From Chryseobacterium indologenes (GTDB taxonomy: Bacteria; Bacteroidota; Bacteroidia; Flavobacteriales; Weeksellaceae), in NCBI RefSeq assembly GCF_002025665.1, contig NZ_CP018786.1, positions 5,250,749 to 5,314,748 on the forward strand: a stretch of DNA of 64,000 bases, written 5' to 3'. Positions within the stretch are counted from its first letter, which is position 1. Each line of letters begins with the position of its first letter. Below the pieces are notes generated by a model that was given only the letters and a program-made list of their open reading frames with translations, was not told where the DNA came from and did no database searches. Of this stretch, positions 7,798 to 17,577 are shown in pieces. Made by a program: the position numbers and the translations under genes.

Positions 7798-10102
7798 AAA
7801 TAATACAATGAATATACCTCAGAATATCACCATAAGATTACTTCAGGCGGTTTTGATTTTCTTTTGCTGGCAAGGGATTTTAGCACAGAAAGTAGTACGA
7901 TATGAGTTGTATGTAAAAGATACACTGGTCAGCTACGCCGGAAAAGAAAAAAGAGCCATCGCTGTTAACGGACAGATACCAATGCCTACGCTTACCTTTA
8001 CAGAAGGAGATACCGCAGAAGTTGTAGTCCACAATCAGCTGAAAGAAAGTACATCACTGCATTGGCATGGAGTATTTTTACCCAATAAAGAAGATGGAGT
8101 GCCTTGGCTGACGCAAAAACCTATAAAGCCAGGAGCTACTTATACCTATCGTTTCCCGATTATTCAACACGGAACACACTGGTATCATTCCCATTCCGGG
8201 CTTCAGGAGCAGATTGGAATGTATGGAAGCTTCATCATGAAAAAAAGAGAAGATGACAAGACCTTCAGAAAAGGGATTGATGATCTGCCGACCGTTCCTA
8301 TTATTCTAAGCGAATGGACGAACCTGAATCCGGATAATATCAACAGAATGCTGCATAACGCAAATGACTGGGCGGCCATTAAAAAAAACGCTACACAGTC
8401 TTACGTGGAAGCCATTAAGGAAGGTCACTTTAAAACAAAATTGACTAATGAATGGAAACGCATGCTGGCCATGGATGTAAGTGATGTGTATTATGATAAA
8501 GTGTTAATCAATGGAAATAACAGTACAGATTTAAAAACTGTACACGGCAAAAAACTAAAAGCAGGAGATAAAGTACGTTTAAGAATCTCAAACGGAGGAG
8601 CCTCTTCCTATTTTTGGTTACGTTATGCAGGAGGTAAAATTACCGTTGTGGCCAATGATGGTAACGATGTGGAACCGGTAGAAGTAGACAGACTGATTAT
8701 TGCTGTTTCTGAAACCTATGATGTCGTAGTAACTATTCCTCAGGATGGTGTTGCCTATGAATTTTTAGCCACTACAGAAGACAGAACCCAATCTGCAAGT
8801 TACTTCGTTGGTAATGGAATCAAACAACTCATTTCTCCTCTTCCCAAACTTAAATACTTTGAAGCAATGAAAATGATGAATGACATGATGAAAATGAATG
8901 GAGACCTGAATGATATGGGTATGAAAATGAGCCTTAATCAAATGGATATGAATGTGGTGATGTACCCTGAGATCACAGGTGAAGGGAAGAAGAAACAGGA
9001 TCACAGCCAGCACAATATGAGTGCAGATAAAGGAATGGATAAGGAAATGAATATGGATAGCAACAGGTATAATGCCAATGCTTTAGGTAGTATTAAAACC
9101 CTAAATTATGCCATGCTGCAATCTCCTTATAACACAGAACTTCCTAAAGATGCTCCCGTAAAGGAATTAAAATTTACCCTCACCGGAAACATGAACCGCT
9201 ATGTGTGGAGTATGGATAATAAAATCTTATCTGAAACCGATAAAATTCCTGTAAAAAAAGGAGAGATATTACGGATCACTATCTATAATAATTCCATGAT
9301 GAGGCATCCGATGCATTTACATGGTTTTGACTTCAGGGTAATTAATGGCAAAGGAGAAAAGTCTCCTCTGAAAAATGTACTGGACGTTATGCCAATGGAA
9401 ACCGATACAATTGAATTTCAGGCTAATGAAGAAGGAGACTGGTTCTTCCACTGCCATATCCTTTATCATATGATGGCAGGAATGAACAGGGTTTTTGCGG
9501 TAGATGATTATAAAAATCCTTATTTACCAGACAAAAAAGAAGCCTATAACATGCTTCAGAGAGAAAGCAATATGCCTCATTTTATGATTCAGAATGACTT
9601 TGCAACCAATGGAAATGACGGGGATGCAATGCTTCAGACCGCAAGATGGAACCTCTCTACAGAATGGCGTTTAGGTTATAATGATATGCACGGATATGAA
9701 GTGGAAACGCATTTGGGAAGATACATCGGGAAGATGCAGTGGTTTATGCCATTTGTAGGATTCGACTTCCGTTATAGAAAAATGGGAATTGATGAACAGG
9801 AGAAAAATATCTTTGGACAAAAGAACGAAAAAGATACCCGAAGAGCGGTCAGCTTAGGTTTTGTGTATACTCTTCCGATGCTTGTGAACTTTCAGGCAGA
9901 AGTATATCATGACGGTATTGTTCGTTTACAGTTGATGAGGGAAGACATTCCAATCTCAAAACGTTTGAGAGGAGGTTTTATGGTCAATACCGACAAAGAA
10001 TACATGACCGAATTGAAGTATATTCTTAATAAAAATGTAAGTATTCGTACCCACTATGACAGTGATATGGGATGGGGAGCAGGAATTTCTTTAGCTTATT
10101 AA
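7790..10102 (+). CDS. CopA-type multicopper oxidase with a C-terminal CopB-like beta-barrel
   Basis: 770 residues. After a signal peptide (about 8-33, ending GILAQ), three cupredoxin domains carry all expected copper motifs: HWHG at 91-94, HWYHSH at 130-135, HPMHLHG at 506-512 and HCHILYHMM from 554. A Met-rich insert at about 365-425 (MKMMNDMMKMNGDLNDMGMK and later DHSQHNMS) resembles the copper-binding Met loops of CopA and CueO. From about residue 610 the chain becomes strand-rich and barrel-like (TARWNLSTEWRLGYNDMHGY to MGWGAGISLAY), resembling CopB, which is normally a separate outer-membrane protein. It probably oxidises Cu(I) at the outer membrane. It may start at 7808 instead. It closes the operon ahead of a strong terminator. 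Confidence 0.88.
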   Translation: MNKNNTMNIPQNITIRLLQAVLIFFCWQGILAQKVVRYELYVKDTLVSYAGKEKRAIAVNGQIPMPTLTFTEGDTAEVVVHNQLKESTSLHWHGVFLPNKEDGVPWLTQKPIKPGATYTYRFPIIQHGTHWYHSHSGLQEQIGMYGSFIMKKREDDKTFRKGIDDLPTVPIILSEWTNLNPDNINRMLHNANDWAAIKKNATQSYVEAIKEGHFKTKLTNEWKRMLAMDVSDVYYDKVLINGNNSTDLKTVHGKKLKAGDKVRLRISNGGASSYFWLRYAGGKITVVANDGNDVEPVEVDRLIIAVSETYDVVVTIPQDGVAYEFLATTEDRTQSASYFVGNGIKQLISPLPKLKYFEAMKMMNDMMKMNGDLNDMGMKMSLNQMDMNVVMYPEITGEGKKKQDHSQHNMSADKGMDKEMNMDSNRYNANALGSIKTLNYAMLQSPYNTELPKDAPVKELKFTLTGNMNRYVWSMDNKILSETDKIPVKKGEILRITIYNNSMMRHPMHLHGFDFRVINGKGEKSPLKNVLDVMPMETDTIEFQANEEGDWFFHCHILYHMMAGMNRVFAVDDYKNPYLPDKKEAYNMLQRESNMPHFMIQNDFATNGNDGDAMLQTARWNLSTEWRLGYNDMHGYEVETHLGRYIGKMQWFMPFVGFDFRYRKMGIDEQEKNIFGQKNEKDTRRAVSLGFVYTLPMLVNFQAEVYHDGIVRLQLMREDIPISKRLRGGFMVNTDKEYMTELKYILNKNVSIRTHYDSDMGWGAGISLAY

Positions 10103-10141
10103 ATGATAGAGGAAAAGAAAGATTAATAATTACTCAATTAC

Positions 10142-10176
10142 AAGAATCAGCTATTTAATAGCTGATTCTTTCTTTT
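10142..10176 (+). terminator. Terminator of the copper operon
   Basis: Twelve-base perfect arms AAGAATCAGCTA (10142-10153) and TAGCTGATTCTT (10159-10170) with a five-base loop, followed by TCTTTT. It ends the 4.8 kb copper unit. The rest of the gap up to 10422 holds only A/T-rich sequence and the receptor promoter. Confidence 0.85.
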
Positions 10177-10368
10177 AGATCTATAGGACGAATATGCTTT
10201 AGCGGAATGTTTTGCTTTCCACATGACTTTTTTCATGCAGACAAAAATAAATTATAGAATGCTTTTATATTTATATCTGAATGTAAGCCTGTTACAATTT
10301 TAAAAAGGATTTATAAGTAAAATGATATTAATTATAATTAGAACAATTAAAAATAAAATCCTTTTTCC

Positions 10369-10400
10369 TTTGGGAGTTTACAAGTGAACCTTTAATTTTG
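10369..10400 (+). promoter_or_regulatory. Promoter of the TonB receptor/DUF4374 operon
   Basis: TTG at 10370-10372 and TAATTTTG at 10393-10400 are separated by 20 bases, a very good match to the Bacteroidota housekeeping consensus TTG-N17-23-TAnnTTTG. The start codon follows 22 bases after the -7 box. A regulator-binding site was not recognised. Confidence 0.75.
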
Positions 10401-10422
10401 CTATTTATAATAATTATAAATA

Positions 10423-12783
10423 ATGAAATTGTATCAGCGTATTTTTATCTTTCTCATTTTTACCCTTACAATTTCCCTCATTAAAGCACAGGATGCTGAT
10501 TTTACAGTTCAGGGAGCTGTACAGAATCACGCAATGCAGGGATTAAATGGAGTAAACATTTTTGTTGAAAACACAAAAATAAATACAAAAACCGATCAAG
10601 ACGGAAATTTCAAGTTGAGTTACAAAAAAGGAGAAGCTACATTGGTCTTCAGCCTGGATGGCTACAAAAAACTCAAAAAGAAAATAAACTTCGGTAGCAA
10701 AGTATCTCCGGTAATTATTCAGTTAGCTGATGATCATGCGGCTGTGCAAGAAGTTGTAGTACACGGCAAAGGTAAAGTAAAAGCACTGCAAGACGGTGCT
10801 TTTACGGTTAATGCTATAGATGTTGCCAAATTGGCCAATACCACGGCAGATCTTAACCAGGTTCTGAACAGAACAACAGGGATTAAAGTTCGCCAACAGG
10901 GTGGTATAGGTTCCGATTATAACTTCTCTATCAATGGAATGTCTGGTAAAGCTGTGAAATTTTTTATCGATGGTGTTCCTTTGGAAATGCTTGGAAAAGG
11001 AGTGGATCTGAGTACGTTACCTGTAAATATGGCTGATCGTGTAGAGATCTATAAAGGCGTAGTTCCTATCCATTTAAGTACAGATGCTATGGGTGGAGCG
11101 GTCAATATCATTACGCCGTCAAGCAGCAAAAATTACCTGGATGCAAGTATAAGTCTTGGTTCTTTTAATACACAGCGTATCAATCTGAATGGACAGTTTA
11201 AAGATGACAAAACCGGAATTATCATGCGTATCAACAGTTTTTATAACCATTCGGATAACAACTATCTGATGAAAGATATGAAAATCTGGAATGCTGCTAA
11301 AAACGAATATGAGTTAAAAGACCTGAAACGTTTTAATGACAGATATCAATCTGTTTTTGGGATGGCTGAAGTAGGGTTGGAAAACAAAAGCTGGGCAGAT
11401 TCTTTCTTTGTAGGAATGTCACAATCCGTTTTTGATAAACAGATTCAGACCGGTTCCAATCAGGAAGTAGTATATGGTGGGGTAAAGCAAAACGGACAGG
11501 CTCATAATTACTTTATGAAGTATAAAAAAACAGGTCTGTTCAATGATCATCTGGATGTGAATGTGTATGCCGGTTTCTCAAAAAGTGTTCAGAAAGCAAC
11601 AGATACGCTTATGCGTAAATACAGCTGGGATAACACTTTTGAACCTTCAGCTACAAGTGAAAAAGGAGGAAGAACGATCATCATGCAGCATGAAGACCGT
11701 CTTTACTCACAGGTAGGAGCTACTTACAAAGTAGTTGAGCATCACAAGCTCATTTTCAATTATGTACTAGACTATCTTAAGAATACCACATTCAATCAAC
11801 TTGAAGAGGAAAAAAAGAATGTACCTCCGGCAAAGATGACCAAACAGATCTTGTCTATGGCTTATCAACAGGAGTTTTTCAATAAGCATTGGACTAATAT
11901 TTTCTTTGCTAAATACTATCAGGTAGGACTTCAGAAAATGATTTTCGATCCGGTAACCAGAACAGATAATCCGGCAAAAGACAATTTTAGCAGCTGGGGC
12001 TATGGTTTTGCTACCACTGTGAAAATTACAAAAGGATTAGGAATAAAAGGATCTTTTGAACGTTCTTATCGTTTGGTAGAACCACAGGAAATTTTCGGAG
12101 ACGGGGTTGCTGTAACCAGTAATATGGATCTGAAGCCTGAAACCAGTAATAATGTAAACGTGGGTTTGTACTATGGCCACCATTGGGGGCAGCATGCGTT
12201 TCGTATAGAAGGGGCAGGGTATATTCGGGATACAAAGGATTTTATTTATACCGTTCCCAATTTATATAACAGTACTTTCAAATATGAAAACCTGTCTAAT
12301 ATCTTTACACGAGGGCTTGAAGGAGAGATCAGTTACCAATATAAAAGACTCCTGAACGTGTTAATGAATGTGAGTTACAACAAAGCTTATGACAATACAA
12401 AATTTGCCAACAATAGTGAAGATGTCGTTTCGGCTACTTATAAAAAAGATGTTCCCAACCAGCCCTGGTTATTTGGAAATGTAAATGTAAGCGTGGGTAA
12501 AGACGACTGGTTTCAGAAAGACAGCAGGATAGAGCTTTACTACGGACTGCAGATGACAGAATGGTTCTACAAAAACTGGAAATCTTATGGAAATCCACGC
12601 AACATTCCGATTATTCCAAGACAAACGCTTCATAACATAGGGATAAGCTATTCCATGAAGAACGGGAGGTATAATCTGGCGTTCGATGTAAGCAACGTTG
12701 GGGATGCACTGGCATATGACAACTTCAAACTTCAGAAGCAGGGACGTGCTTTCTATTTAAAATTCAGATACCTACTTAAGTAA
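10423..12783 (+). CDS. TonB-dependent outer-membrane receptor
   Basis: 786 residues. Signal peptide 1-22 (ending LIKAQ), carboxypeptidase-regulatory-like domain at about 26-105 (VQGAVQNHAMQGLNGVNIFV), plug at about 110-235 with LNQVLNRTTGIKVRQQGG and the conserved KGVVPIHLSTDAMGGAVNI, then a barrel to the terminal FYLKFRYLLK. Receptors of this form import iron-siderophore, haem or other TonB substrates. The 6-base gap to a DUF4374 lipoprotein and the nearby PepSY/receptor unit on the other strand make iron uptake the likeliest role. The exact substrate cannot be read from sequence. The gene has its own promoter just upstream. Confidence 0.92.
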   Translation: MKLYQRIFIFLIFTLTISLIKAQDADFTVQGAVQNHAMQGLNGVNIFVENTKINTKTDQDGNFKLSYKKGEATLVFSLDGYKKLKKKINFGSKVSPVIIQLADDHAAVQEVVVHGKGKVKALQDGAFTVNAIDVAKLANTTADLNQVLNRTTGIKVRQQGGIGSDYNFSINGMSGKAVKFFIDGVPLEMLGKGVDLSTLPVNMADRVEIYKGVVPIHLSTDAMGGAVNIITPSSSKNYLDASISLGSFNTQRINLNGQFKDDKTGIIMRINSFYNHSDNNYLMKDMKIWNAAKNEYELKDLKRFNDRYQSVFGMAEVGLENKSWADSFFVGMSQSVFDKQIQTGSNQEVVYGGVKQNGQAHNYFMKYKKTGLFNDHLDVNVYAGFSKSVQKATDTLMRKYSWDNTFEPSATSEKGGRTIIMQHEDRLYSQVGATYKVVEHHKLIFNYVLDYLKNTTFNQLEEEKKNVPPAKMTKQILSMAYQQEFFNKHWTNIFFAKYYQVGLQKMIFDPVTRTDNPAKDNFSSWGYGFATTVKITKGLGIKGSFERSYRLVEPQEIFGDGVAVTSNMDLKPETSNNVNVGLYYGHHWGQHAFRIEGAGYIRDTKDFIYTVPNLYNSTFKYENLSNIFTRGLEGEISYQYKRLLNVLMNVSYNKAYDNTKFANNSEDVVSATYKKDVPNQPWLFGNVNVSVGKDDWFQKDSRIELYYGLQMTEWFYKNWKSYGNPRNIPIIPRQTLHNIGISYSMKNGRYNLAFDVSNVGDALAYDNFKLQKQGRAFYLKFRYLLK

Positions 12784-12789
12784 AAGATC

Positions 12790-13992
12790 ATGACAAAATA
12801 TTTCAAAAACAGTATACTTTTAATGCTTGCATGTTTAACCATTTTTAGCTGCGAACGCGAACCTGGTTTCGGTGACTCTGAAAGTGGCGAAAAAGACTAT
12901 AAATATTTTTTACTTTCCGCTCTCGGAAGCTGGCCCAATACTGTACATTACATGACAGCTACCAATGACCTGACAAAAGGTGAAATGGATATTACCAAAG
13001 AAGGAGATGAAATTAACTCCAAAGGAACTTACTCCTATATTGTAAAAAATGGCTTTATCTACAACTATAAAACCGATCAGGGGATCTTCAAAAAATTTAA
13101 ATATACACAGGATAGGCTGACAACTGTAAAAGAAGTGCCTTATACCTATATCAGTGACATTACCAGCTATGTTTGGATAGATAATAATACTTTGGTTATT
13201 GTTGGAGATACAGGAGATGGTCAGCATATACGATATACCGTTTTCAATGCTGCTGACCTTAGTATTATCCGTCAGGGTGAGATTGAAGGATTTCAGCCTT
13301 TCCCAAATGCTTATAACTTTTATTCACTGGGCGCTATGACCTATATGGATGGACAGATCTATTTGCAATACAGCTTCCGCGATGGCAAATGGCTCACTCC
13401 TGAATATTACAATTTTGCTGTAATAGATTATAACACCTTCAAAGTAAAAAATTCCATAACGGATAACCGAAGTTCTGGAGTAGCCAATGGTTCTCCTTAT
13501 TTCAAAACAACTTTTACAAAAGATAAGGAAGCTTTTTATTATACATGTTTTCCTCGTGCAGGAGCTGGGACAAGTGATATTTTCCTTTTCAGGGCTCTCA
13601 AAGGCGCAACTTCGCCGGATGCAGGATATCAGATTAATCTTACCAATCTTGTAGGGAACAAGCCCCTGGAAACAGTTATCGATTACATTGGGAACAATAA
13701 AATGGTAGTGCTGTATCGTGATCCTGCATTAGGAGGCAGCTACAATGGTCGGTATGCTATTATAGATATCGAAACGAAGCAGTTGGTAAGGGTTCTGGAC
13801 GAATTGCCGGGAGACGAACCTTACGAACAAGGGATGTTTGTTCAGAATAACAAATTATACATCGCTGTAAATGCCAGTAAAGGAGGAAACTATGTCTGGA
13901 TTTATGATCAGCAAACGGATAAAATAACTAAAGGAATGAAGCTTCCCAACAGTATTTCCGGATTTGCCCGTTTCGATAAATTATATGACTGA
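12790..13992 (+). CDS. DUF4374 lipoprotein, partner of the TonB receptor
   Basis: 400 residues with a lipobox ending IFSC (Cys21). The rest is a repetitive beta-rich chain consistent with a propeller: successive blades carry motifs such as YSYIVKNGFIYNY, SYVWIDNNTLVIVGD, GAMTYMDGQIYLQYS and GMFVQNNKLYIAVN. This fits DUF4374, which in Bacteroidota is found beside TonB receptors and PepSY proteins of iron-uptake loci. A surface lipoprotein that captures the ligand for the receptor is the natural role, but that is inference from context. It is transcribed with the receptor and stops at the shared terminator at 14040. Confidence 0.85.
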   Translation: MTKYFKNSILLMLACLTIFSCEREPGFGDSESGEKDYKYFLLSALGSWPNTVHYMTATNDLTKGEMDITKEGDEINSKGTYSYIVKNGFIYNYKTDQGIFKKFKYTQDRLTTVKEVPYTYISDITSYVWIDNNTLVIVGDTGDGQHIRYTVFNAADLSIIRQGEIEGFQPFPNAYNFYSLGAMTYMDGQIYLQYSFRDGKWLTPEYYNFAVIDYNTFKVKNSITDNRSSGVANGSPYFKTTFTKDKEAFYYTCFPRAGAGTSDIFLFRALKGATSPDAGYQINLTNLVGNKPLETVIDYIGNNKMVVLYRDPALGGSYNGRYAIIDIETKQLVRVLDELPGDEPYEQGMFVQNNKLYIAVNASKGGNYVWIYDQQTDKITKGMKLPNSISGFARFDKLYD

Positions 13993-14039
13993 TTATAGCA
14001 TATAAATTTCGTAGAAAATATAGAATATTGATTTGATTA

Positions 14040-14076
14040 AAAGCCGGTTCTCAAAATTTTTGAGAACCGGCTTTTT
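14040..14076. terminator. Bidirectional terminator between converging iron-uptake units
   Basis: A near-perfect hairpin, AAGCCGGTTCTCAAAA (14041-14056) with TTTTGAGAACCGGCTT, flanked by A on the left and T on the right. It can therefore end the plus-strand DUF4374 transcript and also the minus-strand receptor transcript. Confidence 0.9.
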
Positions 14077-14125
14077 GTTAAATGATTACCGATTATTCTA
14101 AGCCGTCTAAGAGGTTTTATTTCTT

Positions 14126-16249
14126 TTAAAGCTTATAATTGAATGACAGCGTTACCACCCGGCTGTCCAGATTGTATTTTTGTCGGATGGTAGAGCTGAA
14201 GTTATTTCCTGTTACACGGTAATTATTGGTCTTTAATAAATCCGTTACTGCAAGTTTTACGGTTGCTTTATCCTTTAATAATGTTTTAGAAACCCCTAGT
14301 GTCAGGTCAAAATAAGCATCACGGATAAACAGGCCAATATTAGATTTTGAAAAATACTGTCCATTAGCCTCTGCTTTCAATCCTTTTGCAATGCTGAAGC
14401 TATTTTGTGCGTTCAACGTAAATGCCAGTTGTGAACTGTTGACAGAGTAATTCTGATAATTACCCTTATATTCACTATTGAATACATTCAGCATAGAAGT
14501 AAGCGACCACCATTTAAAAAGCTTTGTAGTGGCTGTAATATTGGCACCATACACATAAGACTTGTTTAGATTGTCCTGTGTTTTTACAAGGATTCCTGTG
14601 TCTGGCTGATAATTGTATACTTCCGTCATGACATCATTTGTAACACTAAAATAAGCTGATGCAATAATGTATTTGCCCCAGGTATATCCCAATTCTGTTG
14701 CGTGGGTAAATTCCGGATTCAGATTCGGGTTTCCTTGCCAGTAGTTGAAAGGATCATCATAAAAACGAAACGGATTCAAATCGAAGTGGCTTGGTCTGTT
14801 GATTCTTTTACTGTATGAGGCATAAAATCCATGTTGATCATTCATCTGGTATTTGATGGATGCGCTTGGGAAAAGGTTGGTATAATCTCTTTTTCGTTGT
14901 TCCTGGGAAGTTTTCTGGTTGATATCTGTATGGGTTATTTCTGTTCTCAACCCCAGCTGAAATGTCCATTTCGTCAGATTAAGTTTGTAGTTGGCATACA
15001 ATGCATGTATCTGCTCTTTGTATGCATATTCATTACTTGCTTTATCATCATTAATCCATTCATTATCCTGTTGTATAAAATACTCCGAAGGATTATTATT
15101 AGACTTTATAGTTGACTTTAATCCTGTTTCCAGATTATGCATTTCGCTGAAAGGCAACGTAAAATCTACCTTAGCATTGAAAACTTTCAGGCGGGAAGCA
15201 ATGTTGCCTCTTCTGTTGTTGAATTTCTCTGTTCCCAGATTCACCAATACATCTGAAATCTGATTCTGACGGGAAGAAAAACGTGAAGTTTCGTATTCAA
15301 GATCCACATCTACCTTATAATCCTTGTCATTGAAGATATGCGTACCTTTTAAATTATAGGTATAATCGTACCAGTTTTCCTTGCTTTTATTATCTGAAAG
15401 TATATGAGCAAACAGGTTATCTGTTGGCTGAAATATTCTGTTTTCTCCCTTCGAAAAATCTTCATATCGTCCTATCTTAGCATCAAATAAAGCCCCAATA
15501 GTTGTTTTGTCACTAAAAGCATAATCAGCACCAAACTTAAAGTTATTAGAAGTTAAAGGCTCATTGGTCATGGAGTTCTGATCTGTTCTCCGGGTCATTT
15601 GCTGAGGTTGTTTTTCATCGAAGAAAATCTGACTAAAGTCCCGTTTTTCTTCTTCCCCACGAAAAGTATAGCTGTAATCTCCGTGCAGAGAGAGTTTATT
15701 GTGAGTATAGTTCAGACTTAATCCGGTATTTATCCTGTTTTTACGGCCTCTTCCTCCGTTCAGATAATAGTTGCCGCTCAGTCCTTCTGATGAGCTTTTT
15801 TTCAGTACAATATTAATGATGCCGGCATTTCCCGCAGCATCATATTTAGAGGAAGGATTGGCAATTATTTCAATATTTTTTACCAGTGTGGAATTGGTAG
15901 AACGCAACAGGTTAGCAAGTTCCTTTGCAGAGAGCGAGCTCAGCTTACCATTAATCATTACACTTACTCCTTTTTTGCCCCGTAATGACAGTTCACCTTC
16001 TTGCGAAACTACCACACCAGGGGTTTTTCCAAGCAACTCCAAAACTGTTGTACCATCAGACAATACACTATTCTCTACATTAAAAATCATTTTATCAGCT
16101 TTTTGCTGAAAAACGGCTTTACTTCCTTTTACTACAATGCCACTAATCTCTGAGATTTTATCTGTCTGTAAAGAATCGTTTTGACTTTCTGTCTGTCCGT
16201 AAGCATTCAGGCTCGCCATTAAAGGGAGCCATATATAGTGTTTCTTCAT
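14126..16249 (-). CDS. TonB-dependent receptor, outer-membrane beta-barrel family
   Basis: 707 residues. Signal peptide 1-18 (ending NAYGQ), plug at about 30-155 with LELLGKTPGVVVSQEGELSL, SVMINGKLSSLS and IEIIANPSSKYDAAGNAGI, which are typical of the barrel family with a short plug (OMP_b-brl_3). The barrel runs to LSFNYKL and includes the frequent NRPSHFDLNPFRFYDDPF. The N-terminal carboxypeptidase-like domain usual in this family is missing, as seen by direct reading from the signal peptide into the plug. It lies 10 bases behind the PepSY gene and is read from the same promoter. Likely substrate: an iron chelate. Confidence 0.9.
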   Translation of the reverse strand: MKKHYIWLPLMASLNAYGQTESQNDSLQTDKISEISGIVVKGSKAVFQQKADKMIFNVENSVLSDGTTVLELLGKTPGVVVSQEGELSLRGKKGVSVMINGKLSSLSAKELANLLRSTNSTLVKNIEIIANPSSKYDAAGNAGIINIVLKKSSSEGLSGNYYLNGGRGRKNRINTGLSLNYTHNKLSLHGDYSYTFRGEEEKRDFSQIFFDEKQPQQMTRRTDQNSMTNEPLTSNNFKFGADYAFSDKTTIGALFDAKIGRYEDFSKGENRIFQPTDNLFAHILSDNKSKENWYDYTYNLKGTHIFNDKDYKVDVDLEYETSRFSSRQNQISDVLVNLGTEKFNNRRGNIASRLKVFNAKVDFTLPFSEMHNLETGLKSTIKSNNNPSEYFIQQDNEWINDDKASNEYAYKEQIHALYANYKLNLTKWTFQLGLRTEITHTDINQKTSQEQRKRDYTNLFPSASIKYQMNDQHGFYASYSKRINRPSHFDLNPFRFYDDPFNYWQGNPNLNPEFTHATELGYTWGKYIIASAYFSVTNDVMTEVYNYQPDTGILVKTQDNLNKSYVYGANITATTKLFKWWSLTSMLNVFNSEYKGNYQNYSVNSSQLAFTLNAQNSFSIAKGLKAEANGQYFSKSNIGLFIRDAYFDLTLGVSKTLLKDKATVKLAVTDLLKTNNYRVTGNNFSSTIRQKYNLDSRVVTLSFNYKL

Positions 16250-16259
16250 GATAATAGAT

Positions 16260-17468
16260 TTAGGTTGTTGGTTTTTTTTTATTTTTTCTTCCCCACCAGA
16301 TCATAAATCCGGTTATGGGCAATGAGGCACAGAATAAACTCATGATAAAGGCCAGAATTTTTCCGGGCATTCCGAAAAAAGCTCCTACATGAAGATCATA
16401 CGTAGCATCTGTAGCTCTTTCAGCCATAGGTTTGTCTTCGTGGGGATGGTTAAATAAAAGCTTCCCGGAATGCTCATCGAAAATCATCATCGAAGACTCG
16501 GCATAAGTAAACTCTCTATCCTTGATCCAGATACTTAAATTATCGTGTTTGTGATCTGCTTCAGCATGGTCTTCCAGATCAATTCCAAAAGAATAAGCTT
16601 GAGGATAATGAGTTTTTACCTGTTCTATAATACGGTCTATAGTTGTTGCAGTCTCCACAGATTCCGGAGCGGTTGTTTTATATTGACTGTAATCTGGGGT
16701 AGCAGTGGAAAAGCCATTCAGTAATGCATATACCCAAACTTGCGTAATACGAAATGAATACATAATGCCCGTGATAGCTACAACAATCGCAAGAAAAGAG
16801 GCATAAAACCCAAGGATATTGTGTACATCGTAATTTTTACGTCGCCAGCCTTTTACCTTCTCCCAACGGAACCATAAACGCTGTTGACGCATTTTTTTAT
16901 TCTTCGGCCACCATAGGATAATTCCCGTAATCAGCATTATGACAAAGATGATAGTAGATATTCCCACGATAGTACCGCCAATTTTATTGCTTAGCAGCAA
17001 TGAGCGGTGCAGAGTCATGCATATGAAGAAAGGATTATTTTTTACATCATATATGGCGAGCACCTTTCCTGTGTATTGATTTACATAAACGTTTTTATAA
17101 ACAATAAAGGTATTAAAGTGATTCCAACCTTCTTCATTGACTTTAATCAGTCCGAACTGATAAGAACGGGCAGGATCTATAGGAATGGTGACTTCATCTG
17201 TTTTTACGATTTCATTTTTCAGCTGGGCATTCACAATATCTTTTAACTCGCGTATAGGAATTGGCTTCTTATGCTGAATATCTTTTTCTCCATGAAAGGT
17301 CGTTTTCTTGCGCAAGGCAGCGGTAATATCTTCATTGAAAACAAAAAATGCACCTGACAGCGAAACTATTAGTACAATGATACCTGATAATAATCCGAGC
17401 CATAAATGAGCTTTCAGAATATATTTTTTGAAGGTTCCTTTGGTTTTTTTATGACCGATCTGCTGCAT
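16260..17468 (-). CDS. PepSY-associated transmembrane protein (PiuB-like iron-uptake component)
   Basis: 402 residues from the preferred ATG at 17468. A GTG at 17507 would overlap the -7 promoter box and is therefore unlikely. Four membrane spans are visible: near the N-terminus (LWLGLLSGIIVLIVSLSGAF), at about 180-200, at about 225-250, and at the C-terminus (KILAFIMSLFCASLPITGF). PepSY domains fill the two periplasmic loops. HKxHLWLGL at the start and DLHVGxFFG near the end are family signatures. Such proteins are thought to reduce or release iron from siderophores in the periplasm. It heads the operon with the receptor 10 bases downstream. Confidence 0.9.
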   Translation of the reverse strand: MQQIGHKKTKGTFKKYILKAHLWLGLLSGIIVLIVSLSGAFFVFNEDITAALRKKTTFHGEKDIQHKKPIPIRELKDIVNAQLKNEIVKTDEVTIPIDPARSYQFGLIKVNEEGWNHFNTFIVYKNVYVNQYTGKVLAIYDVKNNPFFICMTLHRSLLLSNKIGGTIVGISTIIFVIMLITGIILWWPKNKKMRQQRLWFRWEKVKGWRRKNYDVHNILGFYASFLAIVVAITGIMYSFRITQVWVYALLNGFSTATPDYSQYKTTAPESVETATTIDRIIEQVKTHYPQAYSFGIDLEDHAEADHKHDNLSIWIKDREFTYAESSMMIFDEHSGKLLFNHPHEDKPMAERATDATYDLHVGAFFGMPGKILAFIMSLFCASLPITGFMIWWGRKNKKKPTT

Positions 17469-17506
17469 TTTATGTCTATTTAGTCTTATTAAAAATAAAT
17501 AAGCCA

Positions 17507-17514
17507 CAAATATA
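17507..17514 (-). promoter_or_regulatory. -7 element for the PepSY/receptor operon
   Basis: On the minus strand the sequence is TATATTTG, a perfect TAnnTTTG. It lies 38 bases before the ATG at 17468. A good TTG partner was not found upstream. It supports the choice of 17468 over the GTG at 17507. Confidence 0.5.
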
Positions 17515-17577
17515 ACTTTATTTATATTAATTCTAAACAGAGAGATAACTTTATTTCTCCCTTAAAACCTGATTTTT

